Counted from the stretch's first letter, positions 17,208-26,219 are shown. The stretch is DNA of 64,000 bases from Flavobacterium suaedae (GCF_014642915.1 NZ_BMJE01000001.1:124001-188000); one strand, 5' to 3'. Translations and numbers: made by a program. Notes: generated by a model from the sequence alone, not told the origin.

Positions 17208-17824
17208 AACTTAATTCCTGCAATAAGGCTAATCATTTGAATTTTACCAAAGAAGTCTTTGTATTCGGGATGGGTATTTGTTCTTAGAAATGCTATATTA
17301 TAATTGAGTCCTATAAAAAAACTTATATTGGTAAGTCTTAAATCAGCAGTAACTGTAGGTGTAATACAAAAGCCATTTTGCCTGCCAATACTTTTAGAAT
17401 TTCTTTTTTGGTTTACTCTAATTGTACCAATAGACAGCCCGGGGTTTACTTCAAACATTTTATTTACAGAAAATTTATACAGCCCTAATAAATACAGTTG
17501 CTGTATGTTAGTATCATTTGCATTACCGGCAAGCGATTTATCTGTTATGCTAAAAGTAGTTAATTCCCCTCCGCCAATAATATGTACCTGTCCTATAATA
17601 CCAAAAGTAATGCCTACACCTATGCCTCCTCCCGGTTCGTTTGCCTTTGCTATAACATTGTCACCTATCCCATTAGGATGGATATAATATAAGCGGAAAT
17701 ATTCCTTAGGTTTTATTTTCTCTGCACTTTCAGTTTTTTCTTTTTTTTCAAGTGTTTTTTCATCCTGACTATAGCAAGCTATTGTAATAAGAGTAATAAA
17801 GATGATTAAGTAATTTTTAGCCAT
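17204..17824 (-). CDS. outer-membrane beta-barrel-like protein
   Basis: A 206-residue exported protein with signal MAKNYLIIFITLITIACYSQ (the cysteine could make it a lipoprotein, but CYSQ is more like a signal-peptidase I site). After a Lys/Glu-rich linker come alternating beta strands with Gly-rich turns (GGGIGVGITFGIIGQVHIIGG) and a terminal ISLIAGIKF, suggesting a small outer-membrane barrel. It follows the lipoprotein gene at 17827 by 2 nt and so forms an operon with it. Family not recognised beyond the barrel pattern. Confidence 0.72.
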   Translation of the reverse strand: MAKNYLIIFITLITIACYSQDEKTLEKKEKTESAEKIKPKEYFRLYYIHPNGIGDNVIAKANEPGGGIGVGITFGIIGQVHIIGGGELTTFSITDKSLAGNANDTNIQQLYLLGLYKFSVNKMFEVNPGLSIGTIRVNQKRNSKSIGRQNGFCITPTVTADLRLTNISFFIGLNYNIAFLRTNTHPEYKDFFGKIQMISLIAGIKF

Positions 17825-17826
17825 TT

Positions 17827-18534
17827 TTAGTAGGTAATAGTACGTTCAACACTTTCTTCGCCAATATATACTTCTGTTTCATGTACAGAATAATCGGAGA
17901 GCATATATTTGATTTTAATGGTTTGGTTCTTAGCGACAAGGTATGTACGGCTATATTCATAATACAAGTTTGCATCATATTGAGCATTATAGTTGCTAGG
18001 GCTGTCACTAGGTATATTATCAAAATCATAATCAATATAATTATCATCTGCTATTCCTATAATATTTACCTTTATAATACCATCATAATATGAAGATGTT
18101 TTATTAATGTTAACCCGAAGATTTACTGAATTGTCATCATTTAAATCATATAACTGTATTGTACTAAAATTAATTTTATAATCATGTGCTCTAATTACAG
18201 ATTGTGTTATATTACCGATAGACAATGTTGAATAACTATTTTTATTATAGTTGTTCATGTAGTCTAAATGATTGATTAATATATTTATATCTACATTTTC
18301 GTTGGTTCCCGGAAATATAATACGGAAGTTTCCATTACTGTCTGTTTCTCCAAAACCTGCAATATCAGTAATATTACCGTTATAATATTTAGCTCCAACA
18401 GTAATGTTTGGTAGGGGAGAACCATTGTAGTCAGTAATATTACCCTCAAATATTATTTTAGTTTTTCCGTCATAATCTATTCCGCAACTGCATAGCGAAA
18501 AAGCAAAGATTAATAATAGTATAGTTTTATTCAT
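17827..18534 (-). CDS. lipoprotein with carboxypeptidase-like regulatory (Ig-like) domain
   Basis: A 235-residue lipoprotein: signal MNKTILLLIFAFSLCSC with lipobox LCSC. Residues 27-95 form a carboxypeptidase regulatory-like beta-sandwich (FEGNITDYNGSPLPNITV followed by ETDSNGNFRIIFPG), the fold found at the start of TonB-dependent receptors and in surface lipoproteins. The remainder is Asn/Tyr/Asp-rich beta sequence. It is the first gene of a two-gene operon with the barrel-like protein (2-nt gap), suggesting the two act together at the outer membrane. The ligand is unknown. Confidence 0.75.
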   Translation of the reverse strand: MNKTILLLIFAFSLCSCGIDYDGKTKIIFEGNITDYNGSPLPNITVGAKYYNGNITDIAGFGETDSNGNFRIIFPGTNENVDINILINHLDYMNNYNKNSYSTLSIGNITQSVIRAHDYKINFSTIQLYDLNDDNSVNLRVNINKTSSYYDGIIKVNIIGIADDNYIDYDFDNIPSDSPSNYNAQYDANLYYEYSRTYLVAKNQTIKIKYMLSDYSVHETEVYIGEESVERTITY

Positions 18535-18591
18535 TATAGTTGGTATCTTCGACTAAGATACACTTTTAGTTAAGAGGTTGCTTAACAAAAT

Positions 18592-18620
18592 AAAAAAGCC
18601 GAGCAAATGCTCGGCTTTTT
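18592..18620 (-). terminator. terminator after DUF4293 gene
   Basis: Stem AAAAGCCGAGCA / TGCTCGGCTTTT with a very small loop, 31 nt after the DUF4293 stop. It is symmetric and could also act on plus-strand read-through. Confidence 0.85.
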
Positions 18621-18650
18621 ACGCACTAAAATAAACTAAGTTAAAAGGTT

Positions 18651-19064
18651 TTATCGTAATCTGTCTACTGATTTTACAAGATCTTCGTCCTTTTTAATAG
18701 CCTTGTTTGCAAGGAATAAAAATACGATAGAAATAATAGGAAGAAACATCCCAATACCCTTCTCTGAAACTACAGTAGCTTCTCCGGATAAGTTTAGCGA
18801 CTGATAAACGAATAAGCCTATTAATATTAAATTTAATATCATGTTCAGCCTGTTCATAACAAACTGATTTTGTCTCTTTTTGTAACTGAATATACTTACC
18901 AGTGCAAGTGTGGTACTTAAGCCAAATAAGGCAGTGTATGCCATATTAGACATAAAGTAGAAATCTTTACCTTCTTCTGTAGCCCATAAAGGGAATATAA
19001 AAGGTAAAACTCCGTTTACAATAAAAACTATAAGTAAGTATACTGTTTGTATTCTTTGTAACAT
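18651..19064 (-). CDS. DUF4293 membrane protein
   Basis: The 137-residue protein starting MLQRIQTVYLLIVFIVNG (ATG at 19064) matches DUF4293, a Bacteroidota-specific four-helix membrane family. An in-frame ATG seven codons upstream (19085) is rejected because the family begins with M(I/L)QRIQT. Segments lie at about 6-25, 43-62, 75-92 and 108-124. In many flavobacteria DUF4293 and rho are divergent neighbours, as here. Its function is unknown. Confidence 0.86.
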   Translation of the reverse strand: MLQRIQTVYLLIVFIVNGVLPFIFPLWATEEGKDFYFMSNMAYTALFGLSTTLALVSIFSYKKRQNQFVMNRLNMILNLILIGLFVYQSLNLSGEATVVSEKGIGMFLPIISIVFLFLANKAIKKDEDLVKSVDRLR

Positions 19065-19127
19065 TTTGTATTGTTTACACCACAAAAATATGGTTTCTTT
19101 TTAAAAAATACTATTGTACAGTAAAAA

Positions 19128-19135
19128 TAAATTTG
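19128..19135 (+). promoter_or_regulatory. -7 promoter element for rho
   Basis: TAAATTTG exactly matches TAnnTTTG. It gives rho a leader of about 120 nt, long enough for the autogenous control known for rho in other bacteria; no attenuator hairpin is obvious. Confidence 0.45.
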
Positions 19136-19262
19136 TAATATTGCAATGCTTAATCATAACTACTTCATTCTACGAAGTGTTACATCTCCAAAACAAAAAT
19201 TATACTTCCATTAATTACATTTTGAAGACTCACCTATCTAAAATAATTTATTAAAAACATAA

Positions 19263-21029
19263 ATGTTTGATATTTCTGAATTAAAAAAAATGAAGCTCGT
19301 TGAGCTTCAGGAAATAGCTAAAAAAGCTAATATAAGTAAATACAGAGGCCTGAAGAAGGAGGATTTAGTATATAAAATACTAGACCATCAGGCTGCAGAC
19401 CCGACTACCGTGAAACCTCTTTTTGAAGAAGAGAAAGTAGAAAATAATAGTACCAAGCCTACACAGGATAAGCCTAAAAAAACAAGGGCACGAATAAGTA
19501 AGCCTGCAGGTGATGATACTAATAAGCCTGAAAGCAATAAAAGCGAAAGCCAGGCAGTAAAACAAGCTGTTAAGCCCGCAAATGTTAATGCTAACGTTAA
19601 TAAAACCGTTACAAAGACTAAACCTGCTGCAAAAGAAGATGGTCAAGCTTCTACAGACAGTAATAAAAGCGAGCAGCCTAAAAAAGACAGGCAAAACACT
19701 CCCACTGATAATAGCCAAAAAGATAACAGAAGAAAGAATACCAAAGAGAGTAAAAAGGCTCAAATTTCTGAAGAGGAAAGACTGGCACAGATCGAAAGAG
19801 CAAATGCCAACAATCCTAATCATCCCAGTTATAAGAAGAATCAGAATAATCAGAACAATAATAACCATCACAAACAACAAAAGAATAATTACCGAGAACC
19901 TGATTACGAGTTCGATGGAATTATAGAAAGTGAAGGTGTACTGGAAATTATGCCTGATGGTTATGGTTTCCTTCGTTCTTCTGATTACAATTATTTAGCT
20001 TCACCTGATGATATTTACTTATCTACTTCTCAAATACGCCTTTTCGGATTGAAAACAGGTGATACAGTAAAAGGAGTTGTACGCCCGCCAAAAGAAGGAG
20101 AGAAATATTTTCCTTTAGTGCGCGTATCAAAAATTAACGGGCATGATCCACAAGTGGTTCGTGACAGGGTTTCTTTTGAACACCTTACTCCGCTTTTCCC
20201 TGAGGAAAAATTTAACCTTGCCGATAAACAAAGTACAATATCAACACGTATTATAGACCTTTTCTCACCTATAGGTAAAGGGCAAAGGGGTATGATAGTA
20301 GCACAGCCTAAGACAGGTAAAACAATGCTACTTAAAGATATTGCAAACTCTATTGCGGCAAACCACCCTGAAGTGTACTTAATAGTTTTACTTATTGATG
20401 AACGTCCTGAAGAGGTAACGGATATGCAACGTAGTGTTAGGGGAGAAGTAATTGCTTCAACTTTTGATGAACCTGCTGATCGCCATGTTAAAGTTGCTAA
20501 TATAGTACTGGAAAAATCTAAGCGTTTAGTAGAGTGCGGGCACGATGTTGTTATACTATTAGATTCTATTACACGTTTAGCACGAGCATACAACACGGTA
20601 CAACCTGCATCAGGTAAAGTATTGAGTGGTGGTGTAGATGCTAATGCATTACAGAAACCAAAACGCTTCTTTGGTGCGGCACGTAATATAGAGGGCGGAG
20701 GTTCTTTAAGTATTATAGCTACTGCATTAACTGATACCGGTTCTAAAATGGACGAGGTTATATTTGAAGAGTTTAAGGGTACCGGTAACATGGAACTTCA
20801 GTTAGACAGAAAAATTGCTAATAGAAGAATATTCCCTGCTATTGACCTTACATCTTCAAGCACACGTAGAGATGACTTATTACTTGATGAAAGTACAGTA
20901 CAACGTATGTGGATAATGAGAAAATACCTTGCAGATATGAATCCTGTAGAGGCTATGGACTTTATTAATGACAGGTTTAGAAAAACTAAAAATAACGAAG
21001 AGTTTTTGCTGTCTATGAATGATGGTTAA
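19263..21029 (+). CDS. rho: transcription termination factor Rho (with long Lys/Asn-rich insertion)
   Basis: The 588-residue hexameric RNA helicase terminates transcription. Residues 1-45 are the Rho N-terminal helical domain ([20 protein letters not shown]). A low-complexity region rich in Lys, Asn, Ser and Gln spans about 46-212, ending in [19 protein letters not shown]. The cold-shock-like RNA-binding domain follows ([22 protein letters not shown], about 224-292). The RecA-type ATPase has Walker A AQPKTGKT (347-354) and [17 protein letters not shown]. coli Rho has about 420 residues; the extra length is the insertion, which is usual in Bacteroidota and may promote RNA binding or phase separation. 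Confidence 0.96.
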   Translation: MFDISELKKMKLVELQEIAKKANISKYRGLKKEDLVYKILDHQAADPTTVKPLFEEEKVENNSTKPTQDKPKKTRARISKPAGDDTNKPESNKSESQAVKQAVKPANVNANVNKTVTKTKPAAKEDGQASTDSNKSEQPKKDRQNTPTDNSQKDNRRKNTKESKKAQISEEERLAQIERANANNPNHPSYKKNQNNQNNNNHHKQQKNNYREPDYEFDGIIESEGVLEIMPDGYGFLRSSDYNYLASPDDIYLSTSQIRLFGLKTGDTVKGVVRPPKEGEKYFPLVRVSKINGHDPQVVRDRVSFEHLTPLFPEEKFNLADKQSTISTRIIDLFSPIGKGQRGMIVAQPKTGKTMLLKDIANSIAANHPEVYLIVLLIDERPEEVTDMQRSVRGEVIASTFDEPADRHVKVANIVLEKSKRLVECGHDVVILLDSITRLARAYNTVQPASGKVLSGGVDANALQKPKRFFGAARNIEGGGSLSIIATALTDTGSKMDEVIFEEFKGTGNMELQLDRKIANRRIFPAIDLTSSSTRRDDLLLDESTVQRMWIMRKYLADMNPVEAMDFINDRFRKTKNNEEFLLSMNDG

Positions 21030-21053
21030 TAGTAATAGTATTACTTTATAAAT

Positions 21054-21085
21054 AAAAATGCCTGCTTACTAAGCAGGCATTTTTA
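21054..21085. terminator. Bidirectional terminator between rho and secreted protein gene
   Basis: Stem AAAAATGCCTGCTTA / TAAGCAGGCATTTTT with almost no loop; it serves both convergent genes. Confidence 0.88.
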
Positions 21086-21105
21086 TTTACTCTATATTTT
21101 AAAAA

Positions 21106-21789
21106 TTATTTTTCTTCACTATCATTACTAACTTCTTCCACTTCCTTTACAATAATTACAGTTGCTTTAAAACCTGTAGCTAAGTTCCATTGGTTTGAAG
21201 ATACCAGTTTCTGCTGGTCATCATATACCCTAAACTCAGCAGTATTAGGTCCTGATGTTCCTTGGTTTAACGCTTCAAAATCTATTTTATTAAAGCCCGG
21301 TTGCAGTTGTATTTGTAACCCTTTAAAGTCATTAGTAAGCACAACATTAGCAATTACGGTTCTGTCGTTTACCAATACCTTTATGCGGTCGCCATCTTCA
21401 TATTCAAAATCGCGAGCCATAACCTCTACATAAGCGGAGTTACTTCGATACTCCCCAAAAAACTGATTTCCTCTAAATGCTTTGTTAGATTCTCCTCTGG
21501 GCTTAACCTCAACTCTGTCCATATATTCAGCACCACGATCTACAAACTCATCTGTTTGATACATGCTAAAACTATTATTGTTATTAGCGCCTACTTGGTA
21601 AGGTTCTGTTACAGTAGGCTTAGGTGGTACAGTTGTAAAAGGGCTAACAGTGCTAATAGAGGGTGCATCAGTATCATCAGAAGTTGTATCTCCCTTAGGT
21701 ACTGATATACTGCCCGTATTAGTATCAAACTGAGCATTAGCCTGCACAGTTATAAAAAGTAAAAATGTAAAAACAAATAGTTTTTTCAT
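21106..21789 (-). CDS. secreted protein, unknown function
   Basis: The 227-residue product starts at the ATG at 21789 (MKKLFVFTFLLFITVQANAQ), a clean signal peptide; a longer frame from 21840 would bury the signal behind 17 residues and is rejected. A Ser/Thr/Pro linker (about 25-65) leads into a beta-rich domain with the strand pattern RIKVLVNDRTVIANVVLTND and GLQIQLQPGFNKIDFEALN. The C-terminal ATVIIVKEVEEVSNDSEEK is acidic. It is conserved-looking and convergent with rho. I do not recognise a named family; periplasmic or surface location is likely. Confidence 0.75.
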   Translation of the reverse strand: MKKLFVFTFLLFITVQANAQFDTNTGSISVPKGDTTSDDTDAPSISTVSPFTTVPPKPTVTEPYQVGANNNNSFSMYQTDEFVDRGAEYMDRVEVKPRGESNKAFRGNQFFGEYRSNSAYVEVMARDFEYEDGDRIKVLVNDRTVIANVVLTNDFKGLQIQLQPGFNKIDFEALNQGTSGPNTAEFRVYDDQQKLVSSNQWNLATGFKATVIIVKEVEEVSNDSEEK

Positions 21790-21975
21790 AATGCACTGTA
21801 TCTTATATAGCAAAATAATAAAAATTAACTGACTTTTCAATATGCTTATAACGTGTTTTTATATTGAAAATTTTAGCCAAATTATTTTACATAAAAACAG
21901 TATAACAAAAATAAAGCCAATTTATGTTTACTTTATTTTTTAGTAGATAATAAGTTTATATGTAAATAATACTGA

Positions 21976-22143
21976 TTATTTATGTCGCGAAGTACGACTT
22001 TTTTCGGCATTCCAGTCCTCTGTACTGTCTTTTTCATCACGTGTATCCAGTTGAGAAGGTCTGTCCGTTTCCTCGTAATGCGCATTATGGCTTACATCAT
22101 CATTAGCCTGTCTTTTACCTGTCTTTTTATCTGAAGTATTCAT
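21976..22143 (-). CDS. small hydrophilic protein (55 aa), unknown function
   Basis: ATG at 22143 opens MNTSDKKTGKRQANDD and the frame runs to TAA at 21978-21976. The peptide is highly charged (many Asp, Glu, Lys, Arg), without hydrophobic segments, and ends AEKSRTSRHK. The amino-acid pattern looks like a real small disordered or stress protein rather than random frame. It lies 72 nt outside the left end of the transposon, whose insertion split off whatever lay further upstream. The promoter region (22144-22214) is retained. No family recognised. Confidence 0.6.
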   Translation of the reverse strand: MNTSDKKTGKRQANDDVSHNAHYEETDRPSQLDTRDEKDSTEDWNAEKSRTSRHK

Positions 22144-22214
22144 TAGCTTAATTTTTAGTTGAAATTACCTAATAATTAGCAAGATACCCGTTAATAGAAT
22201 TATAAAAAAGAAAA

Positions 22215-22222
22215 TTAATTTA
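22215..22222. repeat. target-site duplication, left copy
   Basis: TTAATTTA directly abuts the left terminal inverted repeat; the identical octamer is at 31220-31227. An 8-bp AT-rich duplication is what IS1595-family transposition produces. Confidence 0.9.
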
Positions 22223-22245
22223 GGTAAGTATATACAAGTTTACAC
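22223..22245. repeat. terminal inverted repeat, left (23 bp)
   Basis: The repeat begins GGTAAGTATATAC and ends TTTACAC. It is a perfect inverted copy of 31197-31219 (23 of 23 bases). Similarity drops to about chance inside this point. The outermost GG is typical of this transposon class. Confidence 0.93.
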
Positions 22246-22379
22246 TAATACTAAATAATCTATTTTAATGTTTCCATTAATTTATTATTTTTAAGTTTCT
22301 CATGTCAAAGAGAACTCTTCTTTCAATGGCAGGTATGATTTTTTAGCTACTTCTCATTAGTGAAGTTCTATAGTATAAT

Positions 22380-22742
22380 TTAAAAATCAAAGTTGTCATT
22401 AATATAGTTTTTCGTTCTTAGCATTGATTCATTCTGTGTATCAATATACTGATTATTATTTATCCATTCTTTCACATCATTAATGAGTGCTACTATTATA
22501 GCAGGTTTAATAATTCCTGCCGAATACTCTAAATCGGTTAAAGTATCCTGTGTGCCATCTTTCCTAGTAATTACTCTCTTGATTTTGGTATAATGATTAT
22601 AATCTTCAAAGATGAACAAGATATTTTCAGCATAAATATCTCCTAATCTAACAGCAGGGAAATTTATGTCTAATGGTATTGACCAATAATAATCCGTGTA
22701 ATTTTCAAGCAAATGACTTAAAGCATTGTTTATCTTACTCAT
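22380..22742 (-). CDS. transposon cargo: 120-aa protein downstream of GHKL-nuclease gene
   Basis: A 120-residue soluble protein, acidic and aromatic (NYTDYYWSIPLDINFPAV; YAENILFIFEDYNHYTKIKRV), with no recognised motif. It begins 31 nt after the stop of the GHKL-ATPase gene on the same strand and is the last gene before the left end of the transposon, so the two are probably co-transcribed. A partner, inhibitor or adaptor role for the ATPase is possible but is inferred only from position. Confidence 0.65.
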   Translation of the reverse strand: MSKINNALSHLLENYTDYYWSIPLDINFPAVRLGDIYAENILFIFEDYNHYTKIKRVITRKDGTQDTLTDLEYSAGIIKPAIIVALINDVKEWINNNQYIDTQNESMLRTKNYINDNFDF

Positions 22743-22773
22743 AATAATTCGGTTTCAAGACATACTTAAGAAT

Positions 22774-24771
22774 TTATGCCGTGGGAAGATTCAATTTCTC
22801 GAAAAGTACTTTATTTCGCTTTTTGGAATCTTTGATTAATTTATCAAAACTAATTATTTCGATATATAGATTATAATTACGGTTAAAACTAAAATATCCA
22901 TCATTATCAGGAAATTTGGTAAAGCTTTGGTCTTCCGCAAATTGTCTCATCTTATTGGTCAAGTCACAAATAATATATGCATAAAGAGGAATACCATCTC
23001 TTAAATCAAAGGGTCTATCATATTTATCGAGTACTTTATTAGCTAATAACTCTCTTGCATATGTATTAATTTGTGAGATTGGGTTTTCACTATCTGTGTA
23101 ATCATTACGCATTGGTCTTTTAAATTCAACTATTACAATTGAAGAGTAAGGCTTCTCATCTTCATTCAGAATATGTGGTTTATTAAAAACAATCAAATCA
23201 GTTTCCTTGGTTGACTTTGATGCTATGCTTTCAATTGAATTAAAAGTTTTATCTGATGCTAAATAATCATGAAAAGATAATCTTTCATCAATAACCCAAA
23301 GATTGTGTTCCTCAAGTTTAACATCATCAGATGTTTTCCTTAGAGGGAAAATTAACTGATGTACTGCATCCTCTTTCGAATACTTCCCTTCGTTTGATTT
23401 TCTTAATTGGACTTCAAGTAGTTCTAATATTTTTTTTCGGTGCAGTATATATTCGGCCAACTTACTATTACCTACTTCTAATATTTTGTTATATAGTTCA
23501 TCAGCAAATATATTTTCACTATCTGAATTCTCAATATTAGATAAAATTTGTTCGGTTTCAGAAAGAACTTCTAGTTCTAATTTTTGTTGAACTTTAAACA
23601 ATTCTATTTCAAGTTTGGAATCAGAGAGCTGACTAGGAATATGACGGAGTTCTTCGGGTTTATATTTTAATAAATATCTGTATCGTGGATGGTCTTTTAC
23701 AAATTCTCTTACTCGATTTACCCTGTTTGCTGAAAGTTCGTCGATATAATCTTTAAAATTTTCTCTTACAACATCAATAATTTTAGTTGTTATCTCTTCT
23801 TCTGTTACTTCGTCAGGGAATAAACTGTTCTGTTTTGAAAACCCAATTTCTGTTCTCTCTTCATTAACTTTTTCATCTAAGAAGTTTCCAGAGACATACA
23901 CACATATTGAAAATAGCTCGTTATTATTATCAATAAAGAATTTTTGAATCTCAGGTATATAATCACTTATTTTTTGATTGTAGACTTCTCTTTTATGAGC
24001 TCTAAAGTGTATTTTATTATCTGGCTTAGGACTATAAAGCTTTACAATATCCAGTTGGAAACTGTTTTTGTTAATTGTAATATCGCTTTTTATTATTGAT
24101 TTTTTAGTGTATAACCCAAATAAATCATTTACTACTATTTCATCATCTCCATCAACTATTAATATTCTTGGGCAGTTTTCAGTATCTAAGAAATATGAAA
24201 AACAATGTTCAATTATTTTTAGGGCGATATCTTCACTTTTAGTATTACACCATTTTCTGTAATCTTCCTTTAAATTATTGAGATGAACCTTTGTATATCT
24301 GTTAGGGTTAGATTCTTCTAAATCCTCCAACTTATGATTCTCGATTCCTTTTTTTGTCTGTTCAAAAGAAAAAGTTCTTTTTTGGAAGATACCGTTGTGA
24401 CGAAAAACACTCTCAATTTTTGCTCTCTCAAAAGCTCTTAACCAAGTTATCCTACCAATTCCTTTCCCTCCTTTATCTATTTTATATGTAGAATGAGCAA
24501 AATTGAATGATTCATAATTTTGCTCATTAAACCCTATACCATTATCTGTAATTATAAAGTCTGTAATTAGATTTATATTTTCTTCTTTGCTATCAAGCTC
24601 TAGTTTTCCTTGATAAGACCTAATTAATTCAACTTTAATTATACCTGGCTTAGTCGAACTTTCTTCTTCAATAGCATGAATAGAATTTACAATTGCTTCA
24701 AATAAAGGCAATAATGTATTGCTATAAGCAAGTCTTTTTTCACGAACTTTTCCCAGTATATCAATCTGCAT
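22774..24771 (-). CDS. transposon cargo: GHKL (HATPase_c) protein with C-terminal PD-(D/E)XK nuclease-like motif
   Basis: The 665-residue protein starts with a GHKL ATPase: N box E25-x3-N29 (FEAIVNSIHAIEE), G1 motif D76-x-G-x-G (ITDNGIGF) and G2 motif GGKGIGR (101-107). A middle region with an S5/transducer-like beta segment (to about 310) and a long helical stretch (330-460) follow. The C-terminus carries D525 (TDLIVF), E549-x-K551 (VIVEFKRP) and Q567 (SQINTYA), the order expected of a PD-(D/E)XK nuclease. This combination couples ATP-driven dimer closure to possible DNA cleavage, as in conflict and defence systems; that function is inferred. It is the first gene of a pair with the 120-residue protein and has no signal peptide. 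Confidence 0.82.
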   Translation of the reverse strand: MQIDILGKVREKRLAYSNTLLPLFEAIVNSIHAIEEESSTKPGIIKVELIRSYQGKLELDSKEENINLITDFIITDNGIGFNEQNYESFNFAHSTYKIDKGGKGIGRITWLRAFERAKIESVFRHNGIFQKRTFSFEQTKKGIENHKLEDLEESNPNRYTKVHLNNLKEDYRKWCNTKSEDIALKIIEHCFSYFLDTENCPRILIVDGDDEIVVNDLFGLYTKKSIIKSDITINKNSFQLDIVKLYSPKPDNKIHFRAHKREVYNQKISDYIPEIQKFFIDNNNELFSICVYVSGNFLDEKVNEERTEIGFSKQNSLFPDEVTEEEITTKIIDVVRENFKDYIDELSANRVNRVREFVKDHPRYRYLLKYKPEELRHIPSQLSDSKLEIELFKVQQKLELEVLSETEQILSNIENSDSENIFADELYNKILEVGNSKLAEYILHRKKILELLEVQLRKSNEGKYSKEDAVHQLIFPLRKTSDDVKLEEHNLWVIDERLSFHDYLASDKTFNSIESIASKSTKETDLIVFNKPHILNEDEKPYSSIVIVEFKRPMRNDYTDSENPISQINTYARELLANKVLDKYDRPFDLRDGIPLYAYIICDLTNKMRQFAEDQSFTKFPDNDGYFSFNRNYNLYIEIISFDKLIKDSKKRNKVLFEKLNLPTA

Positions 24772-24808
24772 ATTATATATCTATATGGTTTTTATGTTAA
24801 ATTTGAAT

Positions 24809-25435
24809 TTACTCTTCGTTTGTTAACTCATCTTGACAATTATTACAATATTCATCAAAAGAGATTTTATAACTGCCACAACGCGGACAGACGCTTTCTC
24901 TTTCTTCCGTACATGAATAACATAAATCTTCATATACATCTTTATTACCGCCACAATTAGGACATGTAGTATCTTCTATGTCAATATTTACGTCATTTTG
25001 TAATTGCTTCCCGTCGGAATAACAGCCACCTCCATAATCTCCCAAAGTTACGACATATTCACATCCTCTGTCACTGATGAATGATATTTCTCCATATGAA
25101 ATATTTTCTGGTGAAAAATGTGTTTCATCTAACCAACCACCATTAGGCCAATGTATAACAGTTAAATCTCCATCTTCTACATCTACATTTAAGGTATAAG
25201 TATTCCTTGTACCTGTATTAGGGTTATAATATTCAACTTCCGCACAATATGTTCCGTCAGGATAGTCTCCTGTCATATTATGAAATATTTCTACATCATA
25301 ATCGTCGGTTATAACCATTAAATAAGGGTCAAAATTTTCCCTATTTATATCTTCTTCTTGAAGATTAGAATAATCTATTTCTCTTTTGCAAGCTAATAGA
25401 CATATTATAATTACAATAAAATAAACTTTTTTCAT
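24809..25435 (-). CDS. transposon cargo: lipoprotein with C-terminal double zinc ribbon
   Basis: About 208 residues from ATG 25435 (MKKVYFIVIIICLLAC); an ATG two codons earlier (25441) is equally possible. The lipobox is LLAC. After an acidic beta domain (DYDVEIFHN; GEISFISDRGCEYVVTLGD) the C-terminal 55 residues hold paired CxxC knuckles: CPNCGG, CYSC, CPRCGS and CNNC. That is a double zinc ribbon, unusual on an exported lipoprotein because such modules are mostly cytoplasmic. It ends 37 nt upstream of the GHKL gene start, same strand. Function unknown. Confidence 0.72.
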   Translation of the reverse strand: MKKVYFIVIIICLLACKREIDYSNLQEEDINRENFDPYLMVITDDYDVEIFHNMTGDYPDGTYCAEVEYYNPNTGTRNTYTLNVDVEDGDLTVIHWPNGGWLDETHFSPENISYGEISFISDRGCEYVVTLGDYGGGCYSDGKQLQNDVNIDIEDTTCPNCGGNKDVYEDLCYSCTEERESVCPRCGSYKISFDEYCNNCQDELTNEE

Positions 25436-25478
25436 CCTCATTGTCTAAAGTAAAAGAAGGGTATAACAATAGCTCTGC

Positions 25479-25610
25479 TTATTCTCGGTTAATATTCTTA
25501 AACCAAGATAGGTTCTTACCCGTTATATCTTTATATTCCTGTAAAGTAACTTCCCTATGAATTGGAATTACTGGTGCTAAAATTGAATTTGGATAAAACT
25601 CTTTAACCAT
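25479..25610 (-). CDS. possible small gene (43 aa) in the 304-nt gap
   Basis: The gap between the zinc-ribbon lipoprotein and the P-loop gene holds one open frame: MVKEFYPNSILAPVIPIH to TAA at 25481-25479. The peptide is neutral and amphipathic (LQEYKDITGKNLSWFKNINR) and may be a small protein or a remnant of a larger gene. No family recognised. The rest of the gap shows nothing I can name. Confidence 0.3.
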   Translation of the reverse strand: MVKEFYPNSILAPVIPIHREVTLQEYKDITGKNLSWFKNINRE

Positions 25611-25745
25611 ATTATATGTTGTACTTTTTAATTATGCTAGGTAAATAGTTGCCTTAAACGGATATAGTAATGGATTGATGTAATTTACCATTAATTATTA
25701 CATTCACTTCATGTATAAAATGTTTTATAAACTCTATAGGTAGTC

Positions 25746-26216
25746 TTATATAATCCCGTTTGTTTTTATAAGTACTTTAACATCATCAATTATTTGATTT
25801 GCCCTAGTATCTAAGATTATCGTTTCGGTTTCACGATTAAATCTATCCCAAATACCTGAACCATTAGAATTACTAAGGTCATATCGTAAAATATGATATC
25901 CTTTTGTATTCAAAAAATTAAGAGTATTGTGGTATTTATTTCCATTTAATTGTTCAGCAACAATCAAAGTTTGTGGTATATTATCCCAATCTTGGAATCT
26001 ATCCTTTAAATCGATTCCTGTTTCCGTTGGCGAAGCAGGGACACAGTAAGTAACTAATTCTAAACATTTAAAATCTTGATTAAGAAATAACCATGAGAAT
26101 CCTCGACGCATAACCGTTAAAGACTTTCTACTATATAGATTAATCAAATTTCTTATTGTTGCTGTTTTTCCTGAGTTTTGTTCTCCAACGATTAATATTG
26201 CTAATCTCATATTCAC
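25746..26216 (-). CDS. transposon cargo: P-loop NTPase-like protein
   Basis: The 156-residue protein begins MNMRLAILIVGEQNSGKTAT, a clear Walker A (GEQNSGKT, residues 11-18) directly after the first beta strand. A hydrophobic strand TLIVAEQLNG (about 83-92) sits where Walker B is expected but has no clear DE pair. The end of the chain has strands TIILDTRANQIID. It is a small stand-alone kinase- or GTPase-like domain of unknown substrate. Its ATG is 3 nt after the stop of the Cys-rich gene (26220-26426), so the two are translationally coupled. Confidence 0.75.
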   Translation of the reverse strand: MNMRLAILIVGEQNSGKTATIRNLINLYSRKSLTVMRRGFSWLFLNQDFKCLELVTYCVPASPTETGIDLKDRFQDWDNIPQTLIVAEQLNGNKYHNTLNFLNTKGYHILRYDLSNSNGSGIWDRFNRETETIILDTRANQIIDDVKVLIKTNGII

Positions 26217-26219
26217 AAG

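Noticed and set aside
19380..19880. 166-residue hydrophobic minus-strand frame inside rho
   Set aside because: It is the antisense of the Lys/Asn-rich insertion, whose AAA/AAT codons read as Phe/Ile/Leu backwards.
20030..20791. 253-residue open frame on the minus strand inside rho
   Set aside because: It is antisense to the conserved Rho ATPase; its composition (Ser/Thr/Leu-rich, no motif) is what an antisense frame of that gene gives.
22246..22379. Possible extra gene or hairpin between the left repeat and the first cargo gene
   Set aside because: No frame longer than about 20 codons with a start and no stable stem; nothing that I can name.
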